Source: Lachnospiraceae bacterium UBA3762 (GTDB lineage: Bacteria; Bacillota; Clostridia; Lachnospirales; Lachnospiraceae). Taken from it: DNA of 50,780 nt. The stretch spans positions 1 to 50,780 of the forward strand of contig DFGA01000001.1 of the NCBI GenBank assembly GCA_002371615.1, in the 5' to 3' direction. Shown here piece by piece: positions 8,101-16,426 of this stretch. The notes under the pieces were generated by a model. The model saw nothing but the letters and a program-made list of their open reading frames with translations, was not told the origin of the DNA and searched no databases. The position numbers were made by a program, and so were the translations under genes. How positions within the stretch are numbered: the stretch's first letter is position 1; every line of letters starts with the position of its first letter.

Positions 8101-9920
8101 TTGGCATCCTCCTCCTTCCTGTACTCCTCTATAGGTATCTTGGGAAGATGGATCGTTACGGTTGTTCCCTCATCCAGTTCGCTCTCGATAATAAGACCAT
8201 AATCTCCTTTGAAATAAATCTGTATTCTCTGATTGACATTCCACAGACCGATACCGGAGCCTTTCCCCCTGCTTCTTGCCTTATCGGTAAGCAGGGTTTT
8301 TAGAACATCTTCGGGGATTCCCATTCCGTTATCGGAAACGGAAATGTATATATCCCCATCCTTTTCATATCCTTTAACCTTTATCTCGCCTTCTCCGTCC
8401 ATATGCTCAACGCCATAGTATATGGCATTTTCAAGCAACGGTTGAACGATAAGTTTAATAGTCGCACAGTCCTCGATGGCCGGATCAATATCTATGCTCG
8501 CCGAAAACTTGTTCTTAAACCTGACCGTCTGTATGTTCAGGTAGTTTCTTGCATGAATTATCTCATCGCGGATCGGTATGATATTGTTTCCCTTGCTTAA
8601 TGATATCCTGAACAGCTGGGCAAGCGCAGTTACCATTGATATGGCATCCTTGTATCTCTCACCCTCTATCATCCAGACAACGGAATCAAGAGTATTGTAT
8701 AGGAAGTGTGGATTGATCTGACTCTGCAGGGCATCAAGTTCACTCTTTCTTTTTGCCTTCTGCTCTTTAACCATATCATCCGTCAGTTTCTTCATCTGGC
8801 GTATCATGGATTTGATAGTCCTTCCGAGGTGCCTGATCTCATGCGAACCCCCGATAAAGATATCGTCTTCATTCATGATATCCTCATTCGCAACACCCTC
8901 TTCGAGATACGATATGGATTCTTCCAGTTTTCTGATAGGATCAGTCACAACGTAGGATATGATATAGTTTCCCGAAACAATAAACAGAAGGATTATGATC
9001 GCAACCATAAACAAATAGTTTCTCATCTGTCCCATATCCATTGCAAGCTCACTTGTAGGTGTTATACTGACTATTTTCCACCCGGTATATCCTACTGTTT
9101 TGACTACCACATCTCTTTCAACCCCGTCAAATCTCTCGGAAAAGGCACCATCCGCATGATCGGCATGGGTTATGTTATTTTCTTTGACCAATCCTGCTGC
9201 TATAGCCTTTTTCATCGGATGATAAATAATATTTCCGTCGGCATCACACAAATACACGAATCCGACACCGCCGTCATTTACATTCTCAAATATCTGCTCT
9301 ATCCCGCTGTAATTCATATCAACAAGAAGAACTCCATTACGAACTGTTCCGAGATAGGTAAGTTCGACATTTCTTGAAAGCGAAACTACCCAGTAATATC
9401 TGTAATTACTGTTGTCAAAAATGTTCTGGACATGAGGGGTTGAAAAATGAATGTTTTCGATCTCATCAAATGCTCTTTGAAACCATTCCTGTGTCTTAAG
9501 ATCAACTCCCGCCTTTCTCGAAGATACGGGAGATGCCGCAATGATTGCTCCGTCCTCGCTGGCGCATACGATACTTGTAAGGTTATCCTTGTTTGCCTCA
9601 TATAAGAGGTTCATCTCATTATTGATCCTCTCGTTAGTCAGATTCCGGTTCTTGATGACGCTGTAGTACATCGTATCGGAAATACTCATCATACTTCTTA
9701 TATATGAGTTAAGATTTCTGCTGACCTGATCCACGATCTGTTCATTCTGTTTGATCGTGTTTGATCTGAGAGTATTAATTGAACGGGAATAGAAGGCAAC
9801 AGTCATTGATACGATACTGATAATGGCTATTGCTGTAAATGAAAGTGATATTGTCCACTGAAGACTTTTTTTATTGTCTGTACTTAGAGGGCGATACCCC
9901 AAAATGCTTTTTAAAGACAT
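8097..9920 (-). CDS. yesM: YesM/LytS-type sensor histidine kinase
   Basis: The 607-aa protein has transmembrane helix 1 (about 24-46), an extracellular Cache-like sensing domain (about 50-298), helix 2 (about 301-324), a HAMP linker (325-380) and the kinase core. Phosphoacceptor His405 lies in QINPHFLYN, typical of the His_kinase (LytS/YesM) class. The N box (LLENAIYYGVEH, about 500), DNGMGIP (about 540) and GKGSGIGLWN (about 558) form the ATP site. Its start lies 50 bp inside the end of the yesN gene, so the two are translationally coupled. No strong ribosome site precedes the chosen ATG, so a start a few codons away is possible. It should phosphorylate the YesN regulator next door. Confidence 0.92.
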   Translation of the reverse strand: MSLKSILGYRPLSTDNKKSLQWTISLSFTAIAIISIVSMTVAFYSRSINTLRSNTIKQNEQIVDQVSRNLNSYIRSMMSISDTMYYSVIKNRNLTNERINNEMNLLYEANKDNLTSIVCASEDGAIIAASPVSSRKAGVDLKTQEWFQRAFDEIENIHFSTPHVQNIFDNSNYRYYWVVSLSRNVELTYLGTVRNGVLLVDMNYSGIEQIFENVNDGGVGFVYLCDADGNIIYHPMKKAIAAGLVKENNITHADHADGAFSERFDGVERDVVVKTVGYTGWKIVSITPTSELAMDMGQMRNYLFMVAIIILLFIVSGNYIISYVVTDPIRKLEESISYLEEGVANEDIMNEDDIFIGGSHEIRHLGRTIKSMIRQMKKLTDDMVKEQKAKRKSELDALQSQINPHFLYNTLDSVVWMIEGERYKDAISMVTALAQLFRISLSKGNNIIPIRDEIIHARNYLNIQTVRFKNKFSASIDIDPAIEDCATIKLIVQPLLENAIYYGVEHMDGEGEIKVKGYEKDGDIYISVSDNGMGIPEDVLKTLLTDKARSRGKGSGIGLWNVNQRIQIYFKGDYGLIIESELDEGTTVTIHLPKIPIEEYRKEEDAK

Positions 9921-11463
9921 AGCTGAAATAATTCGGCTCCTCGTAACCTACCATGCCTGCAATGATATAACTCTTCTCATCAGTTGTATCAAGCAGTCTC
10001 TGTGCTTCATTCATGCGAACTTCCGTAAGATATGTAACAAAGCTCTTCCCTGTCTCCTTTTTAAAAACAGACGAAAAATAAGATGTCCCGACACCGAGAT
10101 GCGAACATATTTCATCTACGGAAAGTTTGCTTTCACTGTAATGATCGGCAATATACTGCCTTGCATCCGCCGCGAATTTTTTCGTTGAATCAAGTCTTTC
10201 GCTTCCTATCTTCTCACGCAGTGTATTGGACAGTTCGCTGATTCTGTCCGCAAAAGCGTCCATTGATGCCATTTGAGTAAGTTCCTCATTTGTGTTAATA
10301 TTCGACATTCCCACATCTGCGGCACTTATTCCGTGCCCACGGCAAAGGCGAAGCAGTTCAACCACAAATTCCGCATAAAATATCTGCAGCTGATTAAGAT
10401 TAATATTTGTCCTTTTTAGCTTGTCTATGAATTCGTGTATTTCAGATTCCAGGCTCTCTTTAGTTCCGATCTTGATCTGCCTTAATATATGGCGGATCTG
10501 CTTCTCACTTACATAGTCCTCTATAGGATATGAAGGTTCTACGTCATTTATGAAAATCGCCTGATTTTCTCCAACAAATATCCTATGGTGAAAAGCATCC
10601 TTAGCTTCTATAAATGATTTGTGGATACTCTCGGCGTTTCCGTATACTCTGCCTATTCCGGCACACACATCAGCATCAAGTGTTTTATGCGCTATTTTGC
10701 ATATCTTGTCCATCTCATTGATAAAGACTCTGTGCTGTGCCGTGCTCTTTAACCTGGCAAGAACACATACCGTATCAAGATATACAAATGCCTCCACGGG
10801 AAGAACATCCTTAAATCTTTCCGTAACTATCTGCTTCAATGATACCGCCATAAGGTTCTTGTTAAGTGTGTCTTTATCATCTCCGATCGGCGTGATCCTG
10901 AAAGCACCTGCACAATAAAACGCCGACTCAAGTTCCAGGTCATAATCTCTCTGATACCTTTCAAGGTCAAACTGAAGTTCCCTTCCCTCAAGCAGACCTA
11001 TGATCAGCTGCTCTTTCATTATTGGCCTGATCTCTTCGTAATATCTGGACAGCTGCTCCACATTCCTGCGCTGCTCCATCTGCTCATCAAGCCTCTCTTT
11101 GATACGTAGAAAGATTGCTTTGAGCTCATCCGCATCAACAGGTTTTAATATATACTCTTCCGCCTCCAGCCTTATTGCTTCTTTGGCATATTCAAAATCA
11201 TCATATCCTGAGAAAATCACACTGCGAAGATCGGGAAGCTTCTCTTTAAGCTTCCTCAGCATGGTAAGTCCGTCCATGAACGGCATCTGGATATCGGTCA
11301 TAACAACATCCGGTTCCTCTGTCTCCGCAAGTTCAAGAGCCTCCTCTCCGTTTTCCGCTGTTCCGGCAACGGTAAAGCCTATTGACTCCCAATCTATTCT
11401 TTTTCTGATCGCTTCTCTTACTTCTTCCTCATCATCCACAAGAATTACTTTATACAGACTCAT
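9871..11463 (-). CDS. yesN: YesN-type response regulator with AraC DNA-binding domain
   Basis: This 530-aa regulator has a receiver domain at residues 1-125, with acidic pocket Asp10/Asp11, phosphoacceptor Asp57 (MTDIQMP) and Lys107 (YILKPVD). A middle region of about 290 residues is of the type found in YesN proteins. The C-terminal double-HTH AraC domain (about 430-530) contains LSVDEICSHLGVGTSYFSSV and the family end motif VGYEEPNYFSYVFKKHFG. AGGAGGAT lies 10 nt upstream of the ATG. First gene of the operon yesN-yesM-two binding proteins-GH5-trmL. Likely targets are this operon and the adjacent ABC transporter operon; that is inferred from position. Confidence 0.92.
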   Translation of the reverse strand: MSLYKVILVDDEEEVREAIRKRIDWESIGFTVAGTAENGEEALELAETEEPDVVMTDIQMPFMDGLTMLRKLKEKLPDLRSVIFSGYDDFEYAKEAIRLEAEEYILKPVDADELKAIFLRIKERLDEQMEQRRNVEQLSRYYEEIRPIMKEQLIIGLLEGRELQFDLERYQRDYDLELESAFYCAGAFRITPIGDDKDTLNKNLMAVSLKQIVTERFKDVLPVEAFVYLDTVCVLARLKSTAQHRVFINEMDKICKIAHKTLDADVCAGIGRVYGNAESIHKSFIEAKDAFHHRIFVGENQAIFINDVEPSYPIEDYVSEKQIRHILRQIKIGTKESLESEIHEFIDKLKRTNINLNQLQIFYAEFVVELLRLCRGHGISAADVGMSNINTNEELTQMASMDAFADRISELSNTLREKIGSERLDSTKKFAADARQYIADHYSESKLSVDEICSHLGVGTSYFSSVFKKETGKSFVTYLTEVRMNEAQRLLDTTDEKSYIIAGMVGYEEPNYFSYVFKKHFGVSPSKYRQ

Positions 11464-11514
11464 GGGTTTAGAATCCTCCTATAGGCCGGTATGTTAAGTT
11501 TATCATCAGATCAT

Positions 11515-11558
11515 TAAATAAACAACAATGGCTGCGGAACATATATGCTCCACAGCCA
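11515..11558 (-). terminator. Intrinsic terminator of the chvE-mmsA-mmsB operon
   Basis: Positions 11529-11558 form a nearly self-complementary 30-nt hairpin (TGGCTG...CAGCCA). The two imperfect positions become G-U pairs on the minus strand but C-A mismatches on the plus strand, and the minus strand continues TTGTTGTTTATTT. This fits termination of the leftward transporter transcript, before the yesN ribosome site. Confidence 0.75.
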
Positions 11559-11567
11559 ATAAGGAGA

Positions 11568-11650
11568 CTCGCCCATTTGGATTCGACTTCGTCGAATGTG
11601 GGGCTCGTCGTGCAGATAGGTTCTTCCCACTTCGTGGGCCCCTCCTATCA
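11568..11650. repeat. REP-like composite palindromic repeat, copy A
   Basis: Two hairpin modules lie in tandem. Module 1 has an outer stem (GACTCGCCC with GGGGCTCGTC) around ATTCGACTTCGTCGAAT (11581-11597). Module 2 (11615-11649) has outer arms GATAGG/CCTATC around CCCACTTCGTGGG. The same two modules in the same order recur at 26889-26980. It sits just past the mmsB stop codon and before the operon terminator. Confidence 0.75.
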
Positions 11651-11652
11651 GC

Positions 11653-12828
11653 CTATCCCTTTTTCCTCTTGGATAGAACGTCAAGCGTTACCGCGAGTAG
11701 AAGAACCATTCCTTTGAATATCTTCTGAACATCTGTCGTAAATCCCATAAGAGACATACCGTTGTTAAGAATACCCATGATGAAAGCACCTACAACAGCT
11801 CCGACGATCGTTCCGGCACCACCGGCTACAGCAGCTCCACCGATATAACATGATGCAATTGCATCCATTTCAAAACCGTCACCTGCTTTGGGAGTTGCCG
11901 ATCCGTTTCTTGCTGCAAGAACTATTCCGGCTATCGAAGAAAGAAGTCCCATGTTTACATATACCCAGAAGAAAACCTTATTCGTATCGATACCTGAAAG
12001 GTTTGCAGCCTTTCTGTTACCGCCGAGAGCATATATCTGACGGCCTGCTACAGTCTTACTTGTTATGAAGCCATAGATCGCAATCAGTACAACCATTATC
12101 AGCAATACAAACGGCAAACCGTTGTTTCTCGAAAGCTTATAGAAGAAAAACCAGATGATGAACAGCATGATTGCAAGCTTAAGAACTATCTGCCATACGG
12201 GGTTAACCGCGAAATTATATTTTTTCTTGGTTGCATAACTCTTGAATTCAGAAAATATCAAGCCGACCGATGCAACAATGGCCGCTAAAATACTGACAAT
12301 ATCAAGAGTTCCGTCTCCGAAAGGCACCATTATCGTAGGCAGAAATCCTGCTCCGATAAAGTTATATGATGCATCGAAGGGACCCTTTGTCTGTGCCTGC
12401 AGAAGAGTATATGTAAGTCCTCTTCCCATAAGCATTGTCGCCAGCGTTACGACAAACGGCGGAATATTCAGATACGCTATGAAGAATCCGGCAAACAGAC
12501 CTGTAAGCAATCCGACAGCGATAGCTGCCAATATTGCTACCCACATATTCATTTTGTAATCGATCATTATGATTCCCGCAATAGAACCGGTAACGGCAAC
12601 TACCGAGCCTACACCAAGATCGATATTACCGGTCAGTACGCAAAGCAGCATACCTATCGCCAGAATAACCACATATCCGTTCTGCATGATGAGGTTATTG
12701 ATATTAACGGGTTTTGCATTTGCTCCTTTTGTCGTTATTGCAAACAGAATAAAGATACCTATCAGGATCAAAAACATTCCGTACTGTTTTAAGTCCATGT
12801 TGACTATTTTTTTATTTTTAGTTTCCAT
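11653..12828 (-). CDS. mmsB: Multiple-monosaccharide ABC transporter permease (MmsB/GguB type)
   Basis: The 391-aa integral membrane protein resembles BPD_transp_2 permeases (XylH, MglC, GguB). Visible hallmarks are an early glycine-rich helix (VVILAIGMLLCVLTGNIDLG, about 53-72), PPFVVTLATMLMGRGL (about 122) and C-terminal AIASCYIGGAAVAGGAGT followed by VVGAFIMGILNNGM. It forms the sugar channel for the ATPase and ChvE-type binding protein encoded upstream. The start overlaps the ATPase gene by 11 bp and has GGGAGAAGG just upstream. It is the last gene of the operon. Confidence 0.92.
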   Translation of the reverse strand: METKNKKIVNMDLKQYGMFLILIGIFILFAITTKGANAKPVNINNLIMQNGYVVILAIGMLLCVLTGNIDLGVGSVVAVTGSIAGIIMIDYKMNMWVAILAAIAVGLLTGLFAGFFIAYLNIPPFVVTLATMLMGRGLTYTLLQAQTKGPFDASYNFIGAGFLPTIMVPFGDGTLDIVSILAAIVASVGLIFSEFKSYATKKKYNFAVNPVWQIVLKLAIMLFIIWFFFYKLSRNNGLPFVLLIMVVLIAIYGFITSKTVAGRQIYALGGNRKAANLSGIDTNKVFFWVYVNMGLLSSIAGIVLAARNGSATPKAGDGFEMDAIASCYIGGAAVAGGAGTIVGAVVGAFIMGILNNGMSLMGFTTDVQKIFKGMVLLLAVTLDVLSKRKKG

Positions 12829-14380
12829 TTCCTTCTCCCTTTCTCATATGAGCCATGATAAGCTGCATGATACGCTCCTGTGAAAATTCTTCCTTGGTCA
12901 GCTCGCCTGCAATCTCTCCTTCATTTATGACATAACATCTGTCACATGTTCCGATGATCTCGGGCATTTCGGACGAGATAATGATGATGGCCTTACCTGC
13001 TTTGGCAAGATCGTTAATTACACAGTATATCTCATACTTTGCACCTACATCTATACCTCTGGTAGGTTCATCCATGATCAGGACATCCGGCTGAGTCATC
13101 ATCCATTTGGAGACAACTACCTTCTGCTGGTTACCTCCGGAAAGTGCTCCAACAACCTGATTGATGGAATTGGACTTGACGTTTATGCGTTCTCTGTAAT
13201 CTGTTGCAGCAACTATTTCGTCATTGGCATTTATGACACCACGTTTTGAGAAGAAAAACGGTCTTGCTGCTATAGTCATATTCTCTTTGATATCGCCTAT
13301 AAGATTCAGACCGTATGTCTTTCTGTCCTCTGAAATGTATGCCAGCTTGTTTTTAACGGCATCCTTAACAGTCTTAAGCTGAACTTCCCTGCCGTTTATC
13401 AGGATATGTCCGGATATCTTCTGTCCGTAGCTGTGACCGAACAGACTCATTGCAAGTTCTGTTCTCCCGGCACCCATCAGTCCCGCAAGACCGACTACCT
13501 CTCCGGCGCGTACCTTGATATTGATATCCTTTAACATCTGACGGTGCTCATCATCCGGATGAAATACGTTCCAGTTCTTGACCTCAAATACTACATCACC
13601 GATATTAACACCTTCCCTTACAGGATAGCGGTTGGTCATCTCACGACCTACCATTGCCTTGATTACCCTGTCTTCGGAATAATCATCCACTCCTTTAACA
13701 AGGGACTCTATTGTTTTACCGTCTCTGATAATTGTTACGGAATCCGATACATATTCTATTTCATTCAGCTTATGTGAAATGATGATACAGGTAATTCCCT
13801 GTTTCTTCAGATCAAGCATGATGTCCAGAAGTTTCCTACTCTCTTCATCGTTAAGAGCCGCAGTGGGCTCATCCAGAATCAGAAGTTCAACTTTCTTCGC
13901 CATTGCCTTGGCTATTTCAATAAGCTGCTGTTTACCTACACCAAGTGTGTTGACCGGAACATTGACATCCTCATTTTCAAGACCAACTTTGGCAAGCATC
14001 TCCTGAGCTTTTCGCCTGGTCTCGGTCCAGTCAATGACTCCCTTCATTTTTGTCCGCTCATTGCCCAGAAAAACATTTTCCGCAACAGAGAGAAGCGGAC
14101 TAAGAGCAAGTTCCTGATGAATGATAACGATTCCCTTAGCTTCGGAATCCCTAAGATTATGGAACTTGCAGTGTTCTCCCTTATATAAGATATCTCCTTC
14201 ATATGTTCCGTATGGATACACCCCCGACAGAACATTCATCAGGGTTGATTTTCCGGCACCGTTCTCTCCGCATATAGCGTGTATCTCTCCCTTTTTAACC
14301 TTCAGGTTAACATCATCGAGAGCCTTTACACCGGAAAAATCCTTTGTAATATGGTTCATTTCCAAGATGTAATCCGACAT
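12818..14380 (-). CDS. mmsA: Multiple-monosaccharide ABC transporter ATPase (MmsA/GguA type)
   Basis: This 520-aa protein has two ABC domains in one chain, as in all sugar CUT2 ATPases. Domain 1 has Walker A GENGAGKST (about 38), the signature region LGVGKQQLIEIAKAM (about 146) and Walker B LLILDEPTAALND. Domain 2 has the normal CUT2 deviation in its Walker A (GLMGAGRTE), an intact signature LSGGNQQKVVVSKW (about 409) and Walker B VLIMDEPTRGIDVG. AAGGAG precedes the ATG by 8 nt. It lies 91 bp after chvE and overlaps mmsB by 11 bp. Confidence 0.94.
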   Translation of the reverse strand: MSDYILEMNHITKDFSGVKALDDVNLKVKKGEIHAICGENGAGKSTLMNVLSGVYPYGTYEGDILYKGEHCKFHNLRDSEAKGIVIIHQELALSPLLSVAENVFLGNERTKMKGVIDWTETRRKAQEMLAKVGLENEDVNVPVNTLGVGKQQLIEIAKAMAKKVELLILDEPTAALNDEESRKLLDIMLDLKKQGITCIIISHKLNEIEYVSDSVTIIRDGKTIESLVKGVDDYSEDRVIKAMVGREMTNRYPVREGVNIGDVVFEVKNWNVFHPDDEHRQMLKDINIKVRAGEVVGLAGLMGAGRTELAMSLFGHSYGQKISGHILINGREVQLKTVKDAVKNKLAYISEDRKTYGLNLIGDIKENMTIAARPFFFSKRGVINANDEIVAATDYRERINVKSNSINQVVGALSGGNQQKVVVSKWMMTQPDVLIMDEPTRGIDVGAKYEIYCVINDLAKAGKAIIIISSEMPEIIGTCDRCYVINEGEIAGELTKEEFSQERIMQLIMAHMRKGEGNGN

Positions 14381-14414
14381 CCTACCAACTCCTTCTGTCT
14401 GACTTTAACAACAA

Positions 14415-14434
14415 GGCGGCAGCTCTTTGCCGCC
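14415..14434 (-). terminator. Intercistronic hairpin between chvE and mmsA
   Basis: A 7-bp perfect GC-rich stem (GGCGGCA/TGCCGCC, 6-nt loop) lies in the 91-bp gap. On the minus strand it is followed by TTGTTGTTAAAG, only weakly T-rich. It is probably a leaky terminator or RNA-stabilising hairpin giving more binding protein than ATPase and permease, as is usual for binding-protein operons. Function is inferred. Confidence 0.55.
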
Positions 14435-14471
14435 GCCTGTGTTAAATTAACTTCTTTGGTGATAGCTTTTA

Positions 14472-15587
14472 TTATTCAGCTAACTGTTCCTCTGTGTAAT
14501 ATCCGCCGCCGATGATAACTTCTTTGTAGTTATCCTTGTCAACTGCAACGGGCTCGCAAAGGTATGAAGGAACAACGATCTTGCCGTTATTGTACTGCTC
14601 TGTATCGTTGATCTCAGGCTCTGATCCTTCAAGAACTGCCTGAACCATTGTTACACACTTTGAAGCAAGAAGTCTTGTATCCTTGTAGATAGACATTGTC
14701 TGCTTACCTGAGATGATGTGCTTTGTAGCCATAAGCTCAGCATCCTGACCTGTGATCATCGGCCAGTTTGCATCTGTATAGCCGGCACCTTCAAGAGCTG
14801 ACATACATCCGTATGAAAGTCCGTCATATGCACATGCACAGATGTCAAGGTCTTCGTCTGCATAGTATCTTGTAAGGATATCTTCACATCTCTTCATTGC
14901 TGTCTGCTGATCCCAACGAAGTGTGTTGTTGGAATCAAAATCGATCTGGCCTGACTTACAGATAAGTGATCCGTCATCAAGAAGAGGCTGGATCTGCTCC
15001 ATAAGACCTGCATAAAGCATATGAGCATTGTTATCATCAGGTGAACCCATGAAGAGCTCGATAGTCTTGGGATCTTCCTTTGTAGCGCCGCAGTGCTGAA
15101 CAATGTATTCACCGATCTTTGTTCCAACACCCTTGTTATCGAATGTTGCATAGTAGCTTACAGCGTCTGTGTTCATAAGAAGACGGTCATAAGCGATGAT
15201 AGGAATACCTGCGTCCTTAGCCTGCTGCTCAACATTTACAAGAGCGTCTGAGTCGATAGAAGCGATAACAAGGCAGTTAGCGCCTGCTGCGATCATGTTC
15301 TCAATCTGTGAAACCTGAGCCTGAACATCATCTTCTGCGTACTGAAGATCTACGGTATATCCGAGTTCTTCAAGCTGAGCCTTCATGTTTGCACCATCGT
15401 GCATCCATCTCTCTGATGACTGTGTAGGCATTGCTACGGCAACTTTCTTGCCACTTCCTGATGCTGCTGCAGGTGCTGCATCACCTGATGCTGCGTCACC
15501 TGATGCTGCGGGTGCTGCTGCACCGCCGCAAGCTGTGAGTGCTACCATTGCTGTTGCCATAATAGCTGCTAATAACTTCTTTTTCAT
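14472..15587 (-). CDS. chvE: ChvE-type sugar-binding lipoprotein of the ABC transporter
   Basis: The 371-aa protein has a lipobox LTAC (Cys20) and then a low-complexity Ala/Ser/Gly/Asp linker (about residues 21-47) that spaces the domain from the membrane. The binding domain shows ChvE/MmsE-type signatures: VAVAMPTQSSERWMHDG at its start, IASIDSDAL, IIAYDRLLMNTDAVSYYATF and MITGQDAELMA. The start at 15587 is preferred over an ATG two codons upstream, because AAGGAGG abuts that ATG but lies 6 nt before this one. First gene of the transporter operon. Family members bind several aldoses (glucose, galactose, xylose, arabinose). Confidence 0.93.
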   Translation of the reverse strand: MKKKLLAAIMATAMVALTACGGAAAPAASGDAASGDAAPAAASGSGKKVAVAMPTQSSERWMHDGANMKAQLEELGYTVDLQYAEDDVQAQVSQIENMIAAGANCLVIASIDSDALVNVEQQAKDAGIPIIAYDRLLMNTDAVSYYATFDNKGVGTKIGEYIVQHCGATKEDPKTIELFMGSPDDNNAHMLYAGLMEQIQPLLDDGSLICKSGQIDFDSNNTLRWDQQTAMKRCEDILTRYYADEDLDICACAYDGLSYGCMSALEGAGYTDANWPMITGQDAELMATKHIISGKQTMSIYKDTRLLASKCVTMVQAVLEGSEPEINDTEQYNNGKIVVPSYLCEPVAVDKDNYKEVIIGGGYYTEEQLAE

Positions 15588-15610
15588 ATCCATCCTCCTT
15601 AGATTTTTTG

Positions 15611-15633
15611 TAATCTCCTACCCACGGAGATTA
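15611..15633. promoter_or_regulatory. Inverted repeat in the chvE 5' region
   Basis: TAATCTCC and GGAGATTA are perfect 8-bp arms separated by 7 bp, about 10 nt upstream of the chvE ribosome site. It could be an operator for a sugar-responsive regulator or an RNA hairpin modulating translation, since the CTCC arm could also pair with AAGGAGG. I see no convincing -35/-10 pair in this 90-bp region. Confidence 0.4.
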
Positions 15634-15673
15634 AACATCGGATGAAAACAATTTATTACAAATTGATTATCGA

Positions 15674-15725
15674 TAAAATAAAAAATCCTACTCTGAATAT
15701 ACAAAAATATCCAGTAAGGATTTTT
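15674..15725 (-). terminator. Intrinsic terminator of the PMI-ROK/DUF5711/cvpA operon
   Basis: Long hairpin with arms at 15681-15692 and 15713-15725 (AAAAATCCT with AGGATTTTT, one bulge) and an inner helix of CTGAATAT with ATATCCAG. On the minus strand it is followed by TTTTTTATTTT. It overlaps the cvpA stop codon and separates this operon from chvE. Confidence 0.8.
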
Positions 15726-16425
15726 ATCTTATAAGTTCAAAGAGAATATTATTGTTGAACAGAAGTGTCAAAAACCTGCTCGCCTTGACCTGGGAGAACA
15801 CCCATGCCCCGAATGAATGTCCGAAAAACATCATGACAGCCAGGAAAAATACCCATATGAACACAAGAGACAAAGTTATACCGGTTGCCATACCCAGAAG
15901 CCTGTTGAAAGTCCTCAGCACCGGAATCTTCTCAAGTATTTTGATTGCCATGATAATAATGAACTCAACTATAGCCAGCAATACAAACAGTCCGACAAAG
16001 GTTCCGGCCTTTATCGAAAGGGTGGCCAAATAACCGGATATGTATTCTTCAAAAAGCGAGAAAGCCAGTTTATCATATATTTCACTTGTATTGTTTGACT
16101 TCAGATAGTCAGAGATAAGAGCCGGAAATCCAAACGCATCTATCGCATTATTTTCACTTTCATCACCCGGGGATGACTCATTCGTCACAGTATTTGTATT
16201 GGCGTCTTTATATGCAGTCACGATTTTAACTCTTAAGTTATCGTAGACAGATGTGTTTTCGATCAGAAAAGAACTCACATACGGGGATAGTTTTGTAACT
16301 ATAAACAGTACCGCTATAAGTCCGGCAAACCATACCGCCAATCTGAGAAAGCCTTTTCTGTAGCCCTTAACGGCTCCGAATATCAGTATGAGTATGACTG
16401 CAATAAGCAGATAATAATCGCTCAT
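15724..16425 (-). CDS. CvpA family membrane protein
   Basis: This 233-aa protein has the CvpA layout. A first helix is followed by the motif GAVKGYRKGFLRLAVWFAGL (residues 17-36), with further hydrophobic segments near 38-55, 140-165 and 182-205 and a polar loop between the second and third. CvpA proteins are inner-membrane proteins tied to colicin V export and envelope stress in proteobacteria; the role in Firmicutes is unclear. The ATG is one base after the stop of the DUF5711-like gene, so they are translationally coupled. Confidence 0.85.
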   Translation of the reverse strand: MSDYYLLIAVILILIFGAVKGYRKGFLRLAVWFAGLIAVLFIVTKLSPYVSSFLIENTSVYDNLRVKIVTAYKDANTNTVTNESSPGDESENNAIDAFGFPALISDYLKSNNTSEIYDKLAFSLFEEYISGYLATLSIKAGTFVGLFVLLAIVEFIIIMAIKILEKIPVLRTFNRLLGMATGITLSLVFIWVFFLAVMMFFGHSFGAWVFSQVKASRFLTLLFNNNILFELIR

Positions 16426-16426
16426 A

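Noticed and set aside
15594..15673. A sigma-70 promoter for the chvE operon
   Set aside because: TTTAAT and TTGTAA/TTGTTT candidates exist, but no pair has acceptable spacing, so I report only the inverted repeat.
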